The notes below the pieces were generated by a model, which saw only the letters and a program-made list of their open reading frames with translations, was not told the DNA's origin and ran no database searches. The translations under genes and the position numbers were made by a program. From Luscinia megarhynchos (Eukaryota; Chordata; Aves; Passeriformes; Turdidae), in contig JAPFBE010000002.1 in NCBI GenBank assembly GCA_034336665.1, positions 36,063,406 through 36,127,405 of the forward strand: a stretch of DNA of 64,000 nucleotides, read 5' to 3'. Of this stretch, positions 49,201 to 60,600 are shown piece after piece. Position 1 is the stretch's first letter, and every line of letters starts with the position of its first letter.

Positions 49201-50009
49201 GATGGCACCTACTCACTGTGCAGACTCGCCTTCCAGGAACATTCAGAGTTGTCTTTGCTGAATTGACTCATTGAAAAGTTTCCTACTTCCAAACACACTG
49301 CAAAGCCAACGTAGCCACAGGTAAGGGAAGAATAGCCTGCTGACACATCAGCACATTTCTTGGTTTCACCTGCTGAGCCAAACTACTCTCCATAAGCCCC
49401 AGTCCCACTGAAGACAATTAAGTTCATCAGTGCAGACACACAGTCATGGTCACAGGTGTAACAGGGCACAATTGGAAAACAGGTTATTCCAGCCTGCCAG
49501 GCTTTCCCATGTGTGAATAGTTAACAGCTGCCCTTCACAGGGCATCTTTTACAGATAGATACCACTGAGGTATTTTTCAGGCCTTAGCTTAAGCTCTAGC
49601 TCAAATAAATTATATTAAAATAAAAATTTCTTCTGTCTCCTCTGCACCTGCACAGAACATAATGTAGGTCGTGGGAACTGAAGTCATCCACCTTGGTGCC
49701 CCACAATGAAAACCACAAGCCATTAGCACATTTTAACAACTCCCCAGATGCATTCAAGATAGCCTTTCAGCAGTAATTTAAACCTGATAAGTACCTGCAG
49801 CAGCCCCTTAAGTAATCAGAAGTCCCAGTTCAGGAATATAATGTGCATCCTCTTTGATCTCTTTCTTTGCCTCAGGCTATAGGCAGCTAATTCTTTAAAA
49901 TGTGAAAGAATAGTACACAGAATAAATCATGGATAAAGCCACCCATACCACACAGATTTCGTTTTTCATTTGTATAATCAGGGCTGTATAGGTAGAAGAC
50001 ATAGGATAC
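46214..50009. other. AT-rich unique DNA, probable intron
   Basis: No repeat family or RNA gene. A 43-nt minus-strand segment at 49214-49256 has donor CTGCACA|gtgagtag and one open frame (KDNSECSWKASLH), but its acceptor is poor. Confidence 0.4.
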
Positions 50010-50157
50010 TATATAACTTTGCCAGTGGAAATTTCTGGTGTTGGTAATGGTTCATAAATTAATGCACCACTTCGACCTCTGGGTCCCAAAGGGAGTACTT
50101 GGGATGACTGATTCACACATCTCCTTTCTCTCTGTTTTAAAATCGAGCACGCTTTGT
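50010..50157 (-). CDS. Candidate coding exon of proposed minus-strand gene
   Basis: 148 nt on the minus strand after a good acceptor (TTACTGTGTTTGATTTTAG). The open frame starts with two bases, begins KACSILKQRERRCVNQSSQV and continues LPLGPRGRSGALIYEPLPTP. It ends in phase 2 at a weak donor ATATA|gtatccta. Three CpGs lie inside the segment and almost none around it. The basic and proline/glycine-rich composition looks like a real protein linker. Without a splice at that donor the frame would end at the adjacent TAG, so it could also be a terminal exon. Protein unknown. Confidence 0.38.
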
Positions 50158-51851
50158 CTAAAATCAAACACAGTAAATAAGGAAGGCATAATCTTTTTTT
50201 ACCACTTCCATTGTAAAGTTTCACTTTAAACCACTTTCCATTTCTTGAATTTCAGTCTAGAGATCCGTTCATTAGCCAAAGATTGCTGCCTAAAAATATT
50301 GCTACTCTAGCTCGTATTTATTGAAAAAGTACTTCCCTAGAACAGAAGATGCATATAAAGATGTACACAAACTCTGTATAGTAAAGGCTGCTGTGAAGGA
50401 AGGGATGGAGAAAAGGAGGGTCACAAGGAAAAAGCTAATCTTTATCAGCTACCTACCGAGCCTTGCTGCTACCACCATCTGTGAATTCTGAAGTACTTAA
50501 AAGCATTGTAACACTCTAAACATTAGGCTGGGGAAAATAAACAATGTGATGGCCTTAAAAGAAAATCCACATTTCCCAAGGTTTGTGTTAACAAAACAGT
50601 GAAGGAACTACACATTAATTATGTCAACCTATTAATAGCTCAAGTTATACAATAATGACTAAACTCCAAGATGAGATGGTTGTGTATGAAAGGTATAATA
50701 AATTGTTTCAAAAGGAGAGAAAAGAAGGGATTACAAAATACACTTATGGTGTCTGAGGGGAATGCTGCATGACAGATACATGGCTGCCACTAAGGTGCAA
50801 TCTACCATTATCTTAATTATCCCCAGCAGTAGTCAGGTGAAAGCATAAGCGACCTTAGGAGAAAATGGTTTACCCTTCCCCAATATGCTCCCCAAGAGCA
50901 CAACTCAAATCTCCACTAGATTATGGATTTGTCCACATATAGCATGTTATTTGAATGAGCTATTTTGGCTAATTGTTTTTTCAACAGGTTGTGTTCTCAC
51001 AAAGAGAGAGCCCTAAGGAAATGCTGAATTGACAAGGATATCCACCAGCTTGTTATGCCATCAAGGACAGCCTTTGCTAGGACAACTGTGGCTCCTAGTA
51101 CAATTGACAGGATATGCTAAATCCTCCCAAGAGAAGATAAAGGACCTCAAATCCCCTCAAAGGCCCACATAACTGCTTGGCCTTTTAAAGTGTTTTGGTC
51201 AGGCTCAAATCTCTGGGCTGCTTCAGTCAGCAAGAGAATCCCTATCCAGACTGCATAACCGAAACAGTGTGAAAATGATAGAAGATTTAAGAGAATATAA
51301 ACCCTGAAAGGAAAAATGTCCAGAACTTACATTCACAAGTCTACTTCTAAAATAGAGAATGTTATCTGGCATTCAAGTTTCTTCCAAATAAAAAAACCAG
51401 ACTCAAATAGGACAGACTTGAAACTTTGTCAAGAGGCACATCTCATCCTTCCTGTTCCACAGAGGGGTGGCAAAACCAAGGTCTGCAGCTCACTAAGGCA
51501 GTCTGGGCTTGTGACAGTTTGCATCATTCTCCGTGATTTAATTCCTCAGGGCTCTTCTCCCGTGGTTTTGTCAGGAAAATTAAAAGAAAAAAGCTACCTT
51601 AAGTCCAGTCTTGTGTAGGCAAAGAGCTCCTCTCTGCTGCTTCAGTCTATTTCCCAATACAGGAAAAGAGGGACTTCACTTTCCCGATGCTTCATCTGGG
51701 GAAGTCTCCCAAATGAAGCCTACTTTTTTCATAAAATGGATCCTTTTGCACATCTAGTTTAAGAATCCCTGGAAGACACTTTCTTAAGAAAGGTAATTAG
51801 CTCTGTGCCCTTTCTCCCCTCTTGCAATCTGATGTTTCTGCTGTCATGTAC

Positions 51852-51947
51852 CTGGGTCCAAAAATTCACAGCAATGAATCTTTCCTTTAGGCTTTTTGGA
51901 ATGAAGTAGTGCCTGCCATTCCTGTGAGGAAGAAACTCTTTAAGTCG
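51852..51947 (-). CDS. Candidate coding exon of proposed minus-strand gene
   Basis: A 96-nt minus-strand segment bounded by a strong acceptor (TTTTGCTCTTCTTCTACAG) and donor GACCCAG|gtacatga. Of the three frames only phase 0 to 0 is open: RLKEFLPHRNGRHYFIPKSL followed by KERFIAVNFWTQ. The acceptor is among the best in the window. The phase link to the next candidates is not established. Protein unknown. Confidence 0.38.
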
Positions 51948-52220
51948 CTGTAGAAGAAGAGCAAAACACACATAAATACACACACTGAAAAGGAAGGTTA
52001 AAGTCTAGTCTAAAAGAGCTTGCATTAAGAGATCAGAGGCCAAATGCAGCATTTATGTCACCACTTCCTTAAATAACTCTAGCAACTGATGGATTGTCTG
52101 TGGCATTACTTTAAAACAGCTTTCTAAAGTTTCTCCTGACACCATTTTGCCCATATGTCCTTTTGTGAATTGCGTGTGTGTGACAGAAGACACGACTACA
52201 TTATGCTTTCAGGTACTCAC

Positions 52221-52253
52221 TGTACTGTACTCAGGTTAGGAGTAAGCCACCAT
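52221..52253 (-). CDS. Candidate short exon (weak)
   Basis: 33 nt between a strong acceptor (AGTGTCTGTCTTGTCAG) and a strong donor AGTACA|gtgagtac. One frame is open, reading WWLTPNLSTV, phases 2 to 2. The splice signals are good but the segment is short, and it does not join in phase to the 51852 exon. Confidence 0.2.
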
Positions 52254-54076
52254 CTGACAAGACAGACACTCTAAACTACTAAAGTTCTGCCTTCAGACAA
52301 ATTTATCCATATCTCCCCTGCAAAAAGCGTAAAATCCTTTTTGAATTAATACTGAAGTAGGCTTACTGTGGAAGAGATCCAAGTTCCAGCCACCACTAAT
52401 GAAGTTACAGTTTCAGACAGATTCAGAGGTTCCAAACACATAATTAAGAGCACGTGCAAAGACAGTAATGACTTATACAGGGCAAACAGTTACCATCATC
52501 TACTTCACTGCAAAAGAAAAAAAAATTACATTGGGTTGTTTCCCCTGTAAAATGACAGCTTTTCTTCTCTCTATGAGTGCTTTTATGCTCTAGGCTGACA
52601 AAAAGTGTTTTCTCAGGTTTAGGCCTCCATTATTACTGTTTATTTCATCTTAATATCGAAACAGTGCTGCAATATCTTATACAATAGTCCATGTAAGATG
52701 CTACCTATTAGGGTTAGAAAGTATTCTGGGGTTTTCTTCTGTGGTGATACAGTAGGAGATTGTGACTGGAACCACTACAGTCTGCAACAGTCCACAGAAA
52801 AGTCATCCCATAACATCTGTTAACACAGGATAAGCATAAACATTTCCATGCCTGGGCCCGTATTGTCATCAAGATCAATAATACACTGTGACCTAGGAAG
52901 GGTGAAATCAAAATGTATTCTCATAACCCTGAAGTAAAAGTAAGTAAAAAAATAAATAAACAAATAAAATATATTGGATTTTTCATGTTTTTCTCTTCCA
53001 TTTTGAGCTGATTGGCACTGCCTGCTTCTTTAATGTTTTTTCAGAGCACTAACATACACCATCACCTTTAGCTCTCATCCTCCCTGACTAATGCTTCCTG
53101 CAGCCCCTGTGCTGAATTCCCTTCTGTTAGCCTGGTCTCTCCTAAACATTTTGTATAGTTGTACAGGAATTTTGCAAAATTTCATTTTAATTTATAGACT
53201 TTGGCATATTTACCAGCCAGAGGTTCCAAGTTTGATTTCCCAGAAAGAGGTGTGTCTATTTCTTCTTATTTTTGTTTTGTTTTTCCCTCCTTTTTATTTT
53301 TCCATTTTTAATCTGTGAAATATAGACTTGACAAACACTCTCGAAATTTTCTCCATTTTAGGATTTCAGCCCTTCTTATGGGGCAGGAGAATAACAAATT
53401 TCATGAGCTTGCTCAGAAACTATCATTACAGCAGTCCCAAAAATCTTACCCCCTCCCTGCTGGTCTTCACCTCGTTATTTCTTTCCTTTCTGCAAAGACA
53501 CATTCTGAGTAGTCAGAACATCACTGTTTTAATTTTTTTAATCAGAAGTCTTTAATAACAATAACCCACAAGAAAGCCTCCATGGAATCACTGCCATGGC
53601 TCAGCAGAGAACAGAGCTCAAAGCAACGTTTGTTGTGTCAGATATCCACTTAGGCAGTCAGCTGTGAAACAACTGCAGTAGCAGGCTGGCTTCTGTGGGC
53701 TGCATTCTCTGCTATCCCTGCTTTTTAATTGCTCAGTTTTAATCATTTCAGCTCAGCCCCAGTAGTTAGCCAGGAAGATTCTGACAGCAAACAAAAATCT
53801 CCAAAGTAAGATTCAAAAAGCAATGCCTTAGCACCATCTGTGGCAGAAATTTGTCAACAAGAGACGCCCCAGCAAAAATTACTGATGGGAGGGGGTGTTC
53901 AGGTAGCCACAAGGGCGTGTCTAACACAGAAGGGCACTACAGTTCAGATACTGGGAACTGCTATTGCTACCTTTGCAGTATGTATGTGCAGTGGCATCTT
54001 TCAGTACCAGAAATAACATCTGTAACACACCTTGAAGTCTATTTGACACCTTTTCAAGCTTCAGTCTGCAACTTAC

Positions 54077-54110
54077 ATGTGTCAGATGTTATATTTTTTT
54101 CTAAAGCTGC
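54077..54110 (-). CDS. Candidate short exon (weak)
   Basis: 34 nt between acceptor TGCTTGATTTGCAG and donor GACACAT|gtaagttg. One frame is open: AALEKNITSDT, phases 0 to 1. Isolated and short. Confidence 0.17.
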
Positions 54111-54625
54111 CTGCAAATCAAGCAAGCTATTGAGAAGGGCATATTAATCCAAGTGCTGCAAACATGGGGAACCCTTCTGCTTAGAGCTGATGATTCAAAC
54201 TCTAAAAGGCGCAAGGATGAGGAGTGTGCAGGAATGGTTTTGAGCTGCATTCACAATCCTTACCCTCAGCTATGTGTGGCGTTTTCTCATGCTTAAGGAT
54301 ATAGTCCTCACTTTGCTTCCTGCCATGATACTTGAAACCACTGAACTTCTCAGCAAAAAAGATAACAGGATTAAAGATCTATACCAGCAGAAGCAAAAAC
54401 CCACAGCAGGCCTAAAATCCATTGTATTTCCAATCCTTGGAGAGTCTCTATAGAACAGCTAATTTCTTTTCGCTAAGCAAATCAGAATTTGACTAAGGTT
54501 GAGATCATAATAAGTCCACTTCTAGAGAGCCTACTCAACTGAAAAAAGGAAGAGGAAACTGCTAAAGCATGCAACTTGTATATTAACTTGGAGATTAATT
54601 CAGCATAAACACATGAGTTTAAAAA

Positions 54626-55545
54626 CACAGAATCATAATCATAGGATTGTTTAGGCTGGAAGGGACCTTAGAGCAACACCTTTTGCACTAGATCAGGTTG
54701 CTCAGTGTCCCTGGCCTTGAACACTTTGAGGGATGGGGCAGAAACAACTTCTCTGTTACCCCATCACAGAAGGTCACCAAATATGTCAGACACTATTAGC
54801 TTAGTGAAGCCATGCTAGCTGTCACCAATCACCTCCTGATTTTCCATGTGCCTCAGCACAGTTTCCAGGATGATCTGCTCCATGATCTTGCCAGGCCCCA
54901 AGGGGAAACTAACTGGCCTGTAGCTCCGTTTTTAGAAATGAGGGTTGTTTCTCCTTTCCTAGTCAGAAGGAACTTCACCGAACTGCCATGACTTCTCAAA
55001 CATGGTGCATAGTGGCTTAGTCACTTTTTCACCCATTTCCTCAGGACCCATGAATTTGTTTCAGTGGGTGCCTTGTGCACCTTCAGGTTCCTTAGGTGGT
55101 CTCAAGCCAAATTTTTTCCTACATCAACTAGTACATTCTCCCTGTCCATGTCTTTTTGCCTTTGGAAAGTGGGAGGAAAGTGTGGCTGGAGCACCTGCCA
55201 GTGAAGACTGAGTTTAAAAAGTCATGGAGTACTGCAGCCTTCTCCATGTCCTGGGCAACCAGGTCTCCCATTTCCTTCAGAGACAGCCAACATTTTCCCT
55301 AGTCTTCATTTTATCACTATAAAAGCTTTGATGTTCCTGACCAGATATAATTCTATCAGTGCTTTAGCTTAACTAACTTGATCCCTGGCTGCTCGGCCAA
55401 TTTCTGTGTAGGCAGCCCTTGTAGGCTTCCTTTTGGAGATGGAGTTGCTTCAAGAGCTCCTTGCTCCTCCTGGCATTTTTGCCTGACTTCCTCTTTGTTG
55501 AGATGCATAGCTCAGGAGCTTGGAGAATACTTGATGCCTTTAAGT
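54626..55545 (-). repeat. CR1 LINE 3' portion, about 0.9 kb
   Basis: The CR1 terminal end lies at 54626 (CACAGAATCATAATCATAGG, GGCTGGAAGGGACC). Beyond it are reversed CR1 ORF2 blocks such as TTGGTGAAGCCATG-like and CCATGATCTTGCCAGGCCCC, then ACTTCACCGAACTGCCATGA and TGCCTGACTTCCTCTTTGTT. A deletion of a few hundred bases appears between the 3'-terminal block and the ORF2 block. The copy is minus-oriented and diverged. The plus-strand frame at 55002-55211 is a by-product. Confidence 0.88.
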
Positions 55546-56063
55546 CACTGAACTATGTCCAATTTAATACAACTTTTTCTCTAAGGGAACCAGTAAATTG
55601 TGCAGCTGGTATGTTGCCATAAATATTAATGAATTGCTAAGAAAGCTAATAGGATCAATAAGAGCGCAGCTTAAAAAACTACATCACTCTTGGTAAGTAA
55701 GGGTCCAATTTTGTTGACAGCCAAGTCAAGACAACAGTTTGTCATTGCCTCTCAAAGAGTCAGGGCAGGGGAAAATTGCACAGGACTATGCTGTAGCCTG
55801 TGTTGCAGTCTGCAAGGAGCACTCAGCTTGGGAATCACTCAACAGCTGCCAATAACAAACAGGTCTAGTGAGAAAAAGTATCTTGCCACCTAAATACTAT
55901 AACAAAAATAATTTTACAAAACTGCAGAAGGAAAACACAAGTATAGATTTGAGGAAAAGATTTGTGTTCCCCTAATGCTTTTATTGCTGGCTGTTTCCTT
56001 TTCATTCCACCAGACCTCTGAACTGAAATGGCTGCAGGCACCGTTCTCCACATTGCGCTTTAC

Positions 56064-56133
56064 CTTCTGTATCTCAGACTGCACCTCTGCTGACCAAGGG
56101 CTCCCACAGCTTCCCTTGTAATTTCCTCAGTTT
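56064..56133 (-). CDS. Candidate exon of proposed minus-strand gene (near its possible 5' end)
   Basis: 70 nt on the minus strand with donor ACAGAAG|gtaaagcg and acceptor CCTGTGATACGACAG. The frame reads TEEITREAVGALGQQRCSLR after two bases and ends in phase 2. It stays open further upstream. The segment lies about 1 kb inside the GC-rich block at 56.7-57.7 kb, which could be a promoter of a minus-strand transcript. The acceptor is mediocre. Protein unknown. Confidence 0.25.
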
Positions 56134-56575
56134 CTGTCGTATCACAGGAATGTTCTCCAGGCAATGGAAGACTCCTCCAGCTGTAGTGACCAAGGACACC
56201 TCACTGGGCTCACCATCCCTCCAGTGATGACTGGCCAATGTTTGCTGCCAGTAGAGCACTGCCCCTATCCAGAGCCCTGCTATAGAACAGCCTGTTCCAT
56301 GAACCACAGAATGCTCTCCAGATATTTGAGTTTGGCTCTCCCCAGTGCCAATGGGGTAGCCCTGGGCAGGAGGAGCTGTGTGCTGCCTTGTGCCTCTTGC
56401 AGTCAGCTGCAGATGGTTCTTTGGCTGATCAAACCCACTTCAGAACCTCCACCCTTCAGAGGGGCCAGCTAAGGCACATGGACAGGAGCATGAGGAGACA
56501 AGGACCATGAGCTGGGGCCAGGGCAGCCCTGAGGGGCCACAGCCCACACACAATGGGCCTAGGGCAGTCCCCTTT

Positions 56576-56632
56576 CCATAACATTCAATCTAAACCTTCC
56601 CTGGCACAACTTTTCTTCTTGTCCTATTGCTT
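56576..56632 (-). repeat. CR1 LINE fragment
   Basis: A reversed CR1 3' segment: TCAATCTAAACCTTCCCTGG, then CACAACTTTTCTTCTTGTCC and TATTGC. Only about 55 bp remain. It borders the C-rich minisatellite. Confidence 0.65.
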
Positions 56633-56721
56633 TTTAGTGGGATAGGAGATCTACATTCCCCCTGGATGTGATGAATAAATCCTTCAGAGAAGGTTTTACC
56701 CTGCCCCCATTCTTTGCTCCC

Positions 56722-56896
56722 TATCCAGCTGCCCGCTCCTGTCCCCTCGGGACAGCTGCTGCCTCTGGTCCCGTCCCTGCTCCCCGCTCCTGTCCCTGCT
56801 CCCTGCTCCTGTCCCCTCTGGACTGCAGCTGATCCCGATCCCATTCCTGCTCCCCTTCCTGTTCCTGATGCTGATCCCGACCCCATTCCCGTTCCC
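56722..56896 (+). repeat. C-rich minisatellite
   Basis: Imperfect tandem repeats of a TCCCTGCTCCTG / TCCCGATCCC type, about 10-15 bp per unit, with a nested larger period (CTCCTGTCCCCTC at two sites about 65 bp apart). The repeat gives Arg/Gly/Ser-rich frames on one strand and Pro/Ala-rich frames on the other. These are artefacts of the repeat, not genes. The opposite strand is G-rich and could form G-quadruplexes. Confidence 0.8.
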
Positions 56897-57127
56897 GCGG
56901 GAGGGAGGGGGGTGCTGCCCATGGCTTCGGCCCTGCACTGGGATCCTGGGCAGGGCAAGTGGCTTCACAGGGATAAAAAAATTCCTGGGGACATTCCCCA
57001 GAGAAAGTTTTACAGCGGTTAAAGTTGTATGTTTTTATAAATGCTTCCAGTTGTCTGTAATGTTGTTAATGTTAAGACTCACCCTGTTTTGGGCCTCAGT
57101 TGTCTATCCCATATCCCTTTCCCCTTG

Positions 57128-57640
57128 TGTCGGGTTAATGCCCTCGCTGCCTCCCTAAAATGGCGCCTGTGACAGAGGAGGAGGAATGACATCAGTGGAC
57201 TACATGCAAATGAAAGACGCAGAGAATGCTGGGACAACACTCAGAGGTGAAACCCCTAAAATAATGAGCCCAAATAACATATAAGACTGAAAATAGCATT
57301 CCACAGCTGGGAAAAATAATAAAGAAAGCAAGGTCAACACCCGGAGTTGCTCGGTTTTGTCGCCATGACCTGAATCGCACCCTACCATCAGGACCTCCCT
57401 TTACAATAACAAGCCATTTCAGTGTTTTTGGGGACCGGTGAGAATGAAACACCCAGCTCTCCGTGTGAAGACAGAACTGACCCACTTCTCAGCCTCTCCG
57501 TGTCGCCTTTCGGGAGCAGCAGCGGTGTGCGCAGCCGTTCAGTTTCCCTGCCCAGAGCGGATATCTAATAGAGGCCTTATAAAGGAGCAGGTCTCCTGGC
57601 CTATTTACTCACTGGACACAATCGAAGTGGTGCTGCTGGC
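57128..57640 (+). mobile_element. CpG-rich LTR-like segment (alternative: gene promoter)
   Basis: Begins TGTCGGGTTAATGCCC, which has the TG start of an LTR. It contains a TATA-like ACATATAAGA at 57277-57286 and an AATAAAG signal at 57318-57324. It then has a CpG-rich run (TCTCCGTGTCGCCTTTCGGG; GCGGTGTGCGCAGCCG) ending near GGACACAATCG. This order, TATA box, then a polyadenylation signal, then a CpG-rich part, fits U3-R-U5 of an ERV LTR. No end repeat or target duplication was found. The other reading is a CpG-island promoter, which in an otherwise CpG-poor window would mark a gene start. I favour the LTR. Confidence 0.45.
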
Positions 57641-57649
57641 CTAGAGATG

Positions 57650-60600
57650 ATGTTTTTAAGAAAGCATTGATCTGCAAAACTTGGGGGGCTATTCCCCTCA
57701 TGAAAGCTGCCCTGCAGAAGCAAGATGACCTTGTCATCAGTGATGGCTGAGTTCTCTTGCTCCTGCAAAGGAGACACCCAGTTACAGCAATAAAGTGTGG
57801 AAATTTGTAATGCATGTGTAATGAAACTGCTGTGGTGTTCTTGACTGGGAGTGCTGCACAGAGAAGACCATAGGTCTCGTAATGCAAATCTGTGTTCTTA
57901 TGTAGACTAGTGTGTAGAAATAAAAGGTGGAGTTTGTAATGGATATTTATTCAAACTGTTGTGACCTCACAGGTTCTGTGTTTTTTAAGTGAGGGGCACA
58001 GAGTAGTGGAGGTGAAATAGAATAAAGAGCAAGAAGCAGCTGATGAGAAACCATTATGCACTGATTCCAGCCTCCAGCACCACTTGTTGCCTCTCAGAGG
58101 GAATTGAGAGGAGACTGAACATAAGTCACAGTAAAAGCAAGAAGAATTGAGACTAGAAGGGGAGGAGGAGAGGTACTGGACTGAAACGGAGCCTGGGGAA
58201 GTAAGAATAAAAAAGTTTCAGTAAATATTTAATTGTTTATCTTCTTGGGTTTTTTTCAGTACCTAAATCAGTAAATTGAAGTTATTTAATTGGCATTAAA
58301 TTAAGTGAAACTCCTGAAATAAAGACTATCTCACCCACAGCAATGATGCCCATCCCTCTGCACAATTCCTGCATTTCTGGGCTACAGGAAAAAGTGGAGA
58401 GAGAACTTCCTCCTCACTCCAGATATCATGAAGTTAACTCTGTTTCTCTCATTTTCCATTCAGCTCTCAGGATTGGAATGGAATGGTACATTTCTAAACA
58501 CAATTTCAGTTTTGTCTTGTAGGATTCCGTTTTTGGCTTTGAATTGAATGGTCAAAGAGAAAAACAACCATATAAACCATTTTTCGTGCAGCTCCGATGT
58601 AGAGGGCATGTTTTTCATTCCCATAGAAACCCAGCTCTATTTTGCTAAAGTTATAACACTAAATTTTCTCTTAGCACTTTAATTCAGATTTTTTCTGAAG
58701 TTGGTTTTAGTGCAATTGAAGGAAGATTGGTTTACTTCATATGTCAAAAACTTACAAGAGCAAGAACAATTGGAAAAAAGGCATCCAGACAGATAAAATA
58801 AGTCTCTCTCATAGAAGTGTTAAAACAGTGGTGGAGCAAGAATGCAGCTTATATAAAGCAAATGAGACCATAACATAAAAAGAGCACCACAATTAAAAAT
58901 AATGAAATAACATAAGAACATAATGGGGAAATCAGTTACAAAAATCTGTTCCGCATAGAATTTGACTGCTGTAGCTAGAAACAGAGGATAACAAGTGATA
59001 TAGTGAAAAACATACAGCCTTTGTGTTTAGGGAGATAAGCAAACCTTCTTGTGATAGCAAAAAACTGGTTAAAGTGTAAGAGGCTCTTCCTCTTCTATTG
59101 ATTTGATCCATCAAAGATAAGCCAGTAAGAGAGTCAAACCTCCCTTTCTTAGACTAATGAAAAGATTCTGATCACCAGCAGGGGATCAGGTCTGAAATAT
59201 TTCAGCAGGATGTATTAGGAAGCATTCACACACAACCAAATGAAGAACTGTGACTGTTCCTAAGACAGACCTTGAATAATGTGCTCCAACACTGGAAAGC
59301 TGAGTAAATGGGCTTCTGCTGAAAAAAGTTTAACTGGGTAGGAGCAGAAGTTTGAGAGGAATTCTTTGAGAGGAAGGAAATCAAAGGCTTGCCTCTTTGA
59401 CAAGACCTGGTTGCCAAAACAGATTGGCCCCTTAGCTCCATTTACCAGCACTGACAGAGATGGCGAAATGATTCTTCTGACCTTCCTTAGGCAAGCTCCC
59501 AGTAAAACTGGTGAAGATTCATCTCTTTAAAAATCTACTCTTTTCATGTCCTTTCTATTGAGGCATATGAATATTATCTTGCTAATAGGTTTTAAATGCA
59601 TCTCAGTAGGATATTAAATGTGGATTTGCATGGACAACTTTATTGGTTTTGAAATGACAGTTAATCTCAAGTAACATCTCAGAATTCAGTGTAAGGGTCT
59701 CTGTGCATGTACAAGGATCCCAGCAGCATCTTGGACTAGTACTATCATCTGATTAGTACTTTTAATTCTTTTGGGCCTTTTTTTTTTCTTTTTAATTGTC
59801 TTGTTTTGCTTTGTGAAACAGATGCATACCATTTCCCTCCTAAATATCTTTGTTTATTGTATGTGCAGTAAAAAGGTCACTTTTCTCATTTCCTCTCCCT
59901 GGGCTCAGCACCAAAGAGATGTACCTAGACAGGAGATGTACCTAATCTTCTATTTCTGATACCAGTGGGAGGAGGGGGTCTCAAAACCCTCCAGCCAACA
60001 TCCAATGATTTTAAGTGACTCCAGAGTGAATAGTATTCTGACTGACAACCTGTTCCACTTGCCGTAGTACAGTACCTTCATAAGGTTTTTAGTGGACAGA
60101 GAGAAAGATAATTTTTGAACAACAGAGGCCAAGACCTAAAATTAATTATTATTTCTAGGTGGTCTTGGTAAGAAAACAGCAGGTTTTTGAAGGGTTCAGT
60201 GCTTTTATAAAATGGCAGCTAACTCTTCAGAAGTCAATAGGTGCTTCAGGAACTCCAGGCTATGTGCCCATTTCCAAGCAGAGTGGGCACATATCTTCCC
60301 TTAGGTGGCCCTCTAGTTGTGGTAGAACTGATGTCACTCATAAATGAAGTCAACCTGGAAAAATGTGGAAATTTCCAGCAATGAGATACTTTGGAGTGCA
60401 AACACAAAGCTCAATTCTATGACTTTCTTATGGGTAGTTTAAGACCAAAGAAAATAATTTTTTTTCCATTGACCTTTCATATAAGGCTGGCCATGGCTCT
60501 TTAATCTTTATGCTCCACTAGTAGTCCATAAAAGCAGACTTACTGAAATTTGTAATGGAAAAGCCCTTCATTTAGAGAGCTTTCACTGCATTTCAAGATT

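Noticed and set aside
52842..52892. 51-nt minus-strand segment reading SQCIIDLDDNTGPGME
   Set aside because: The acceptor is good but the donor (gtttat) is poor, and the link to neighbours is unsupported.
56590..57022. Gly/Arg/Ser-rich and Pro/Ala-rich frames of about 100-120 codons
   Set aside because: They are direct translations of the C-rich minisatellite on each strand.
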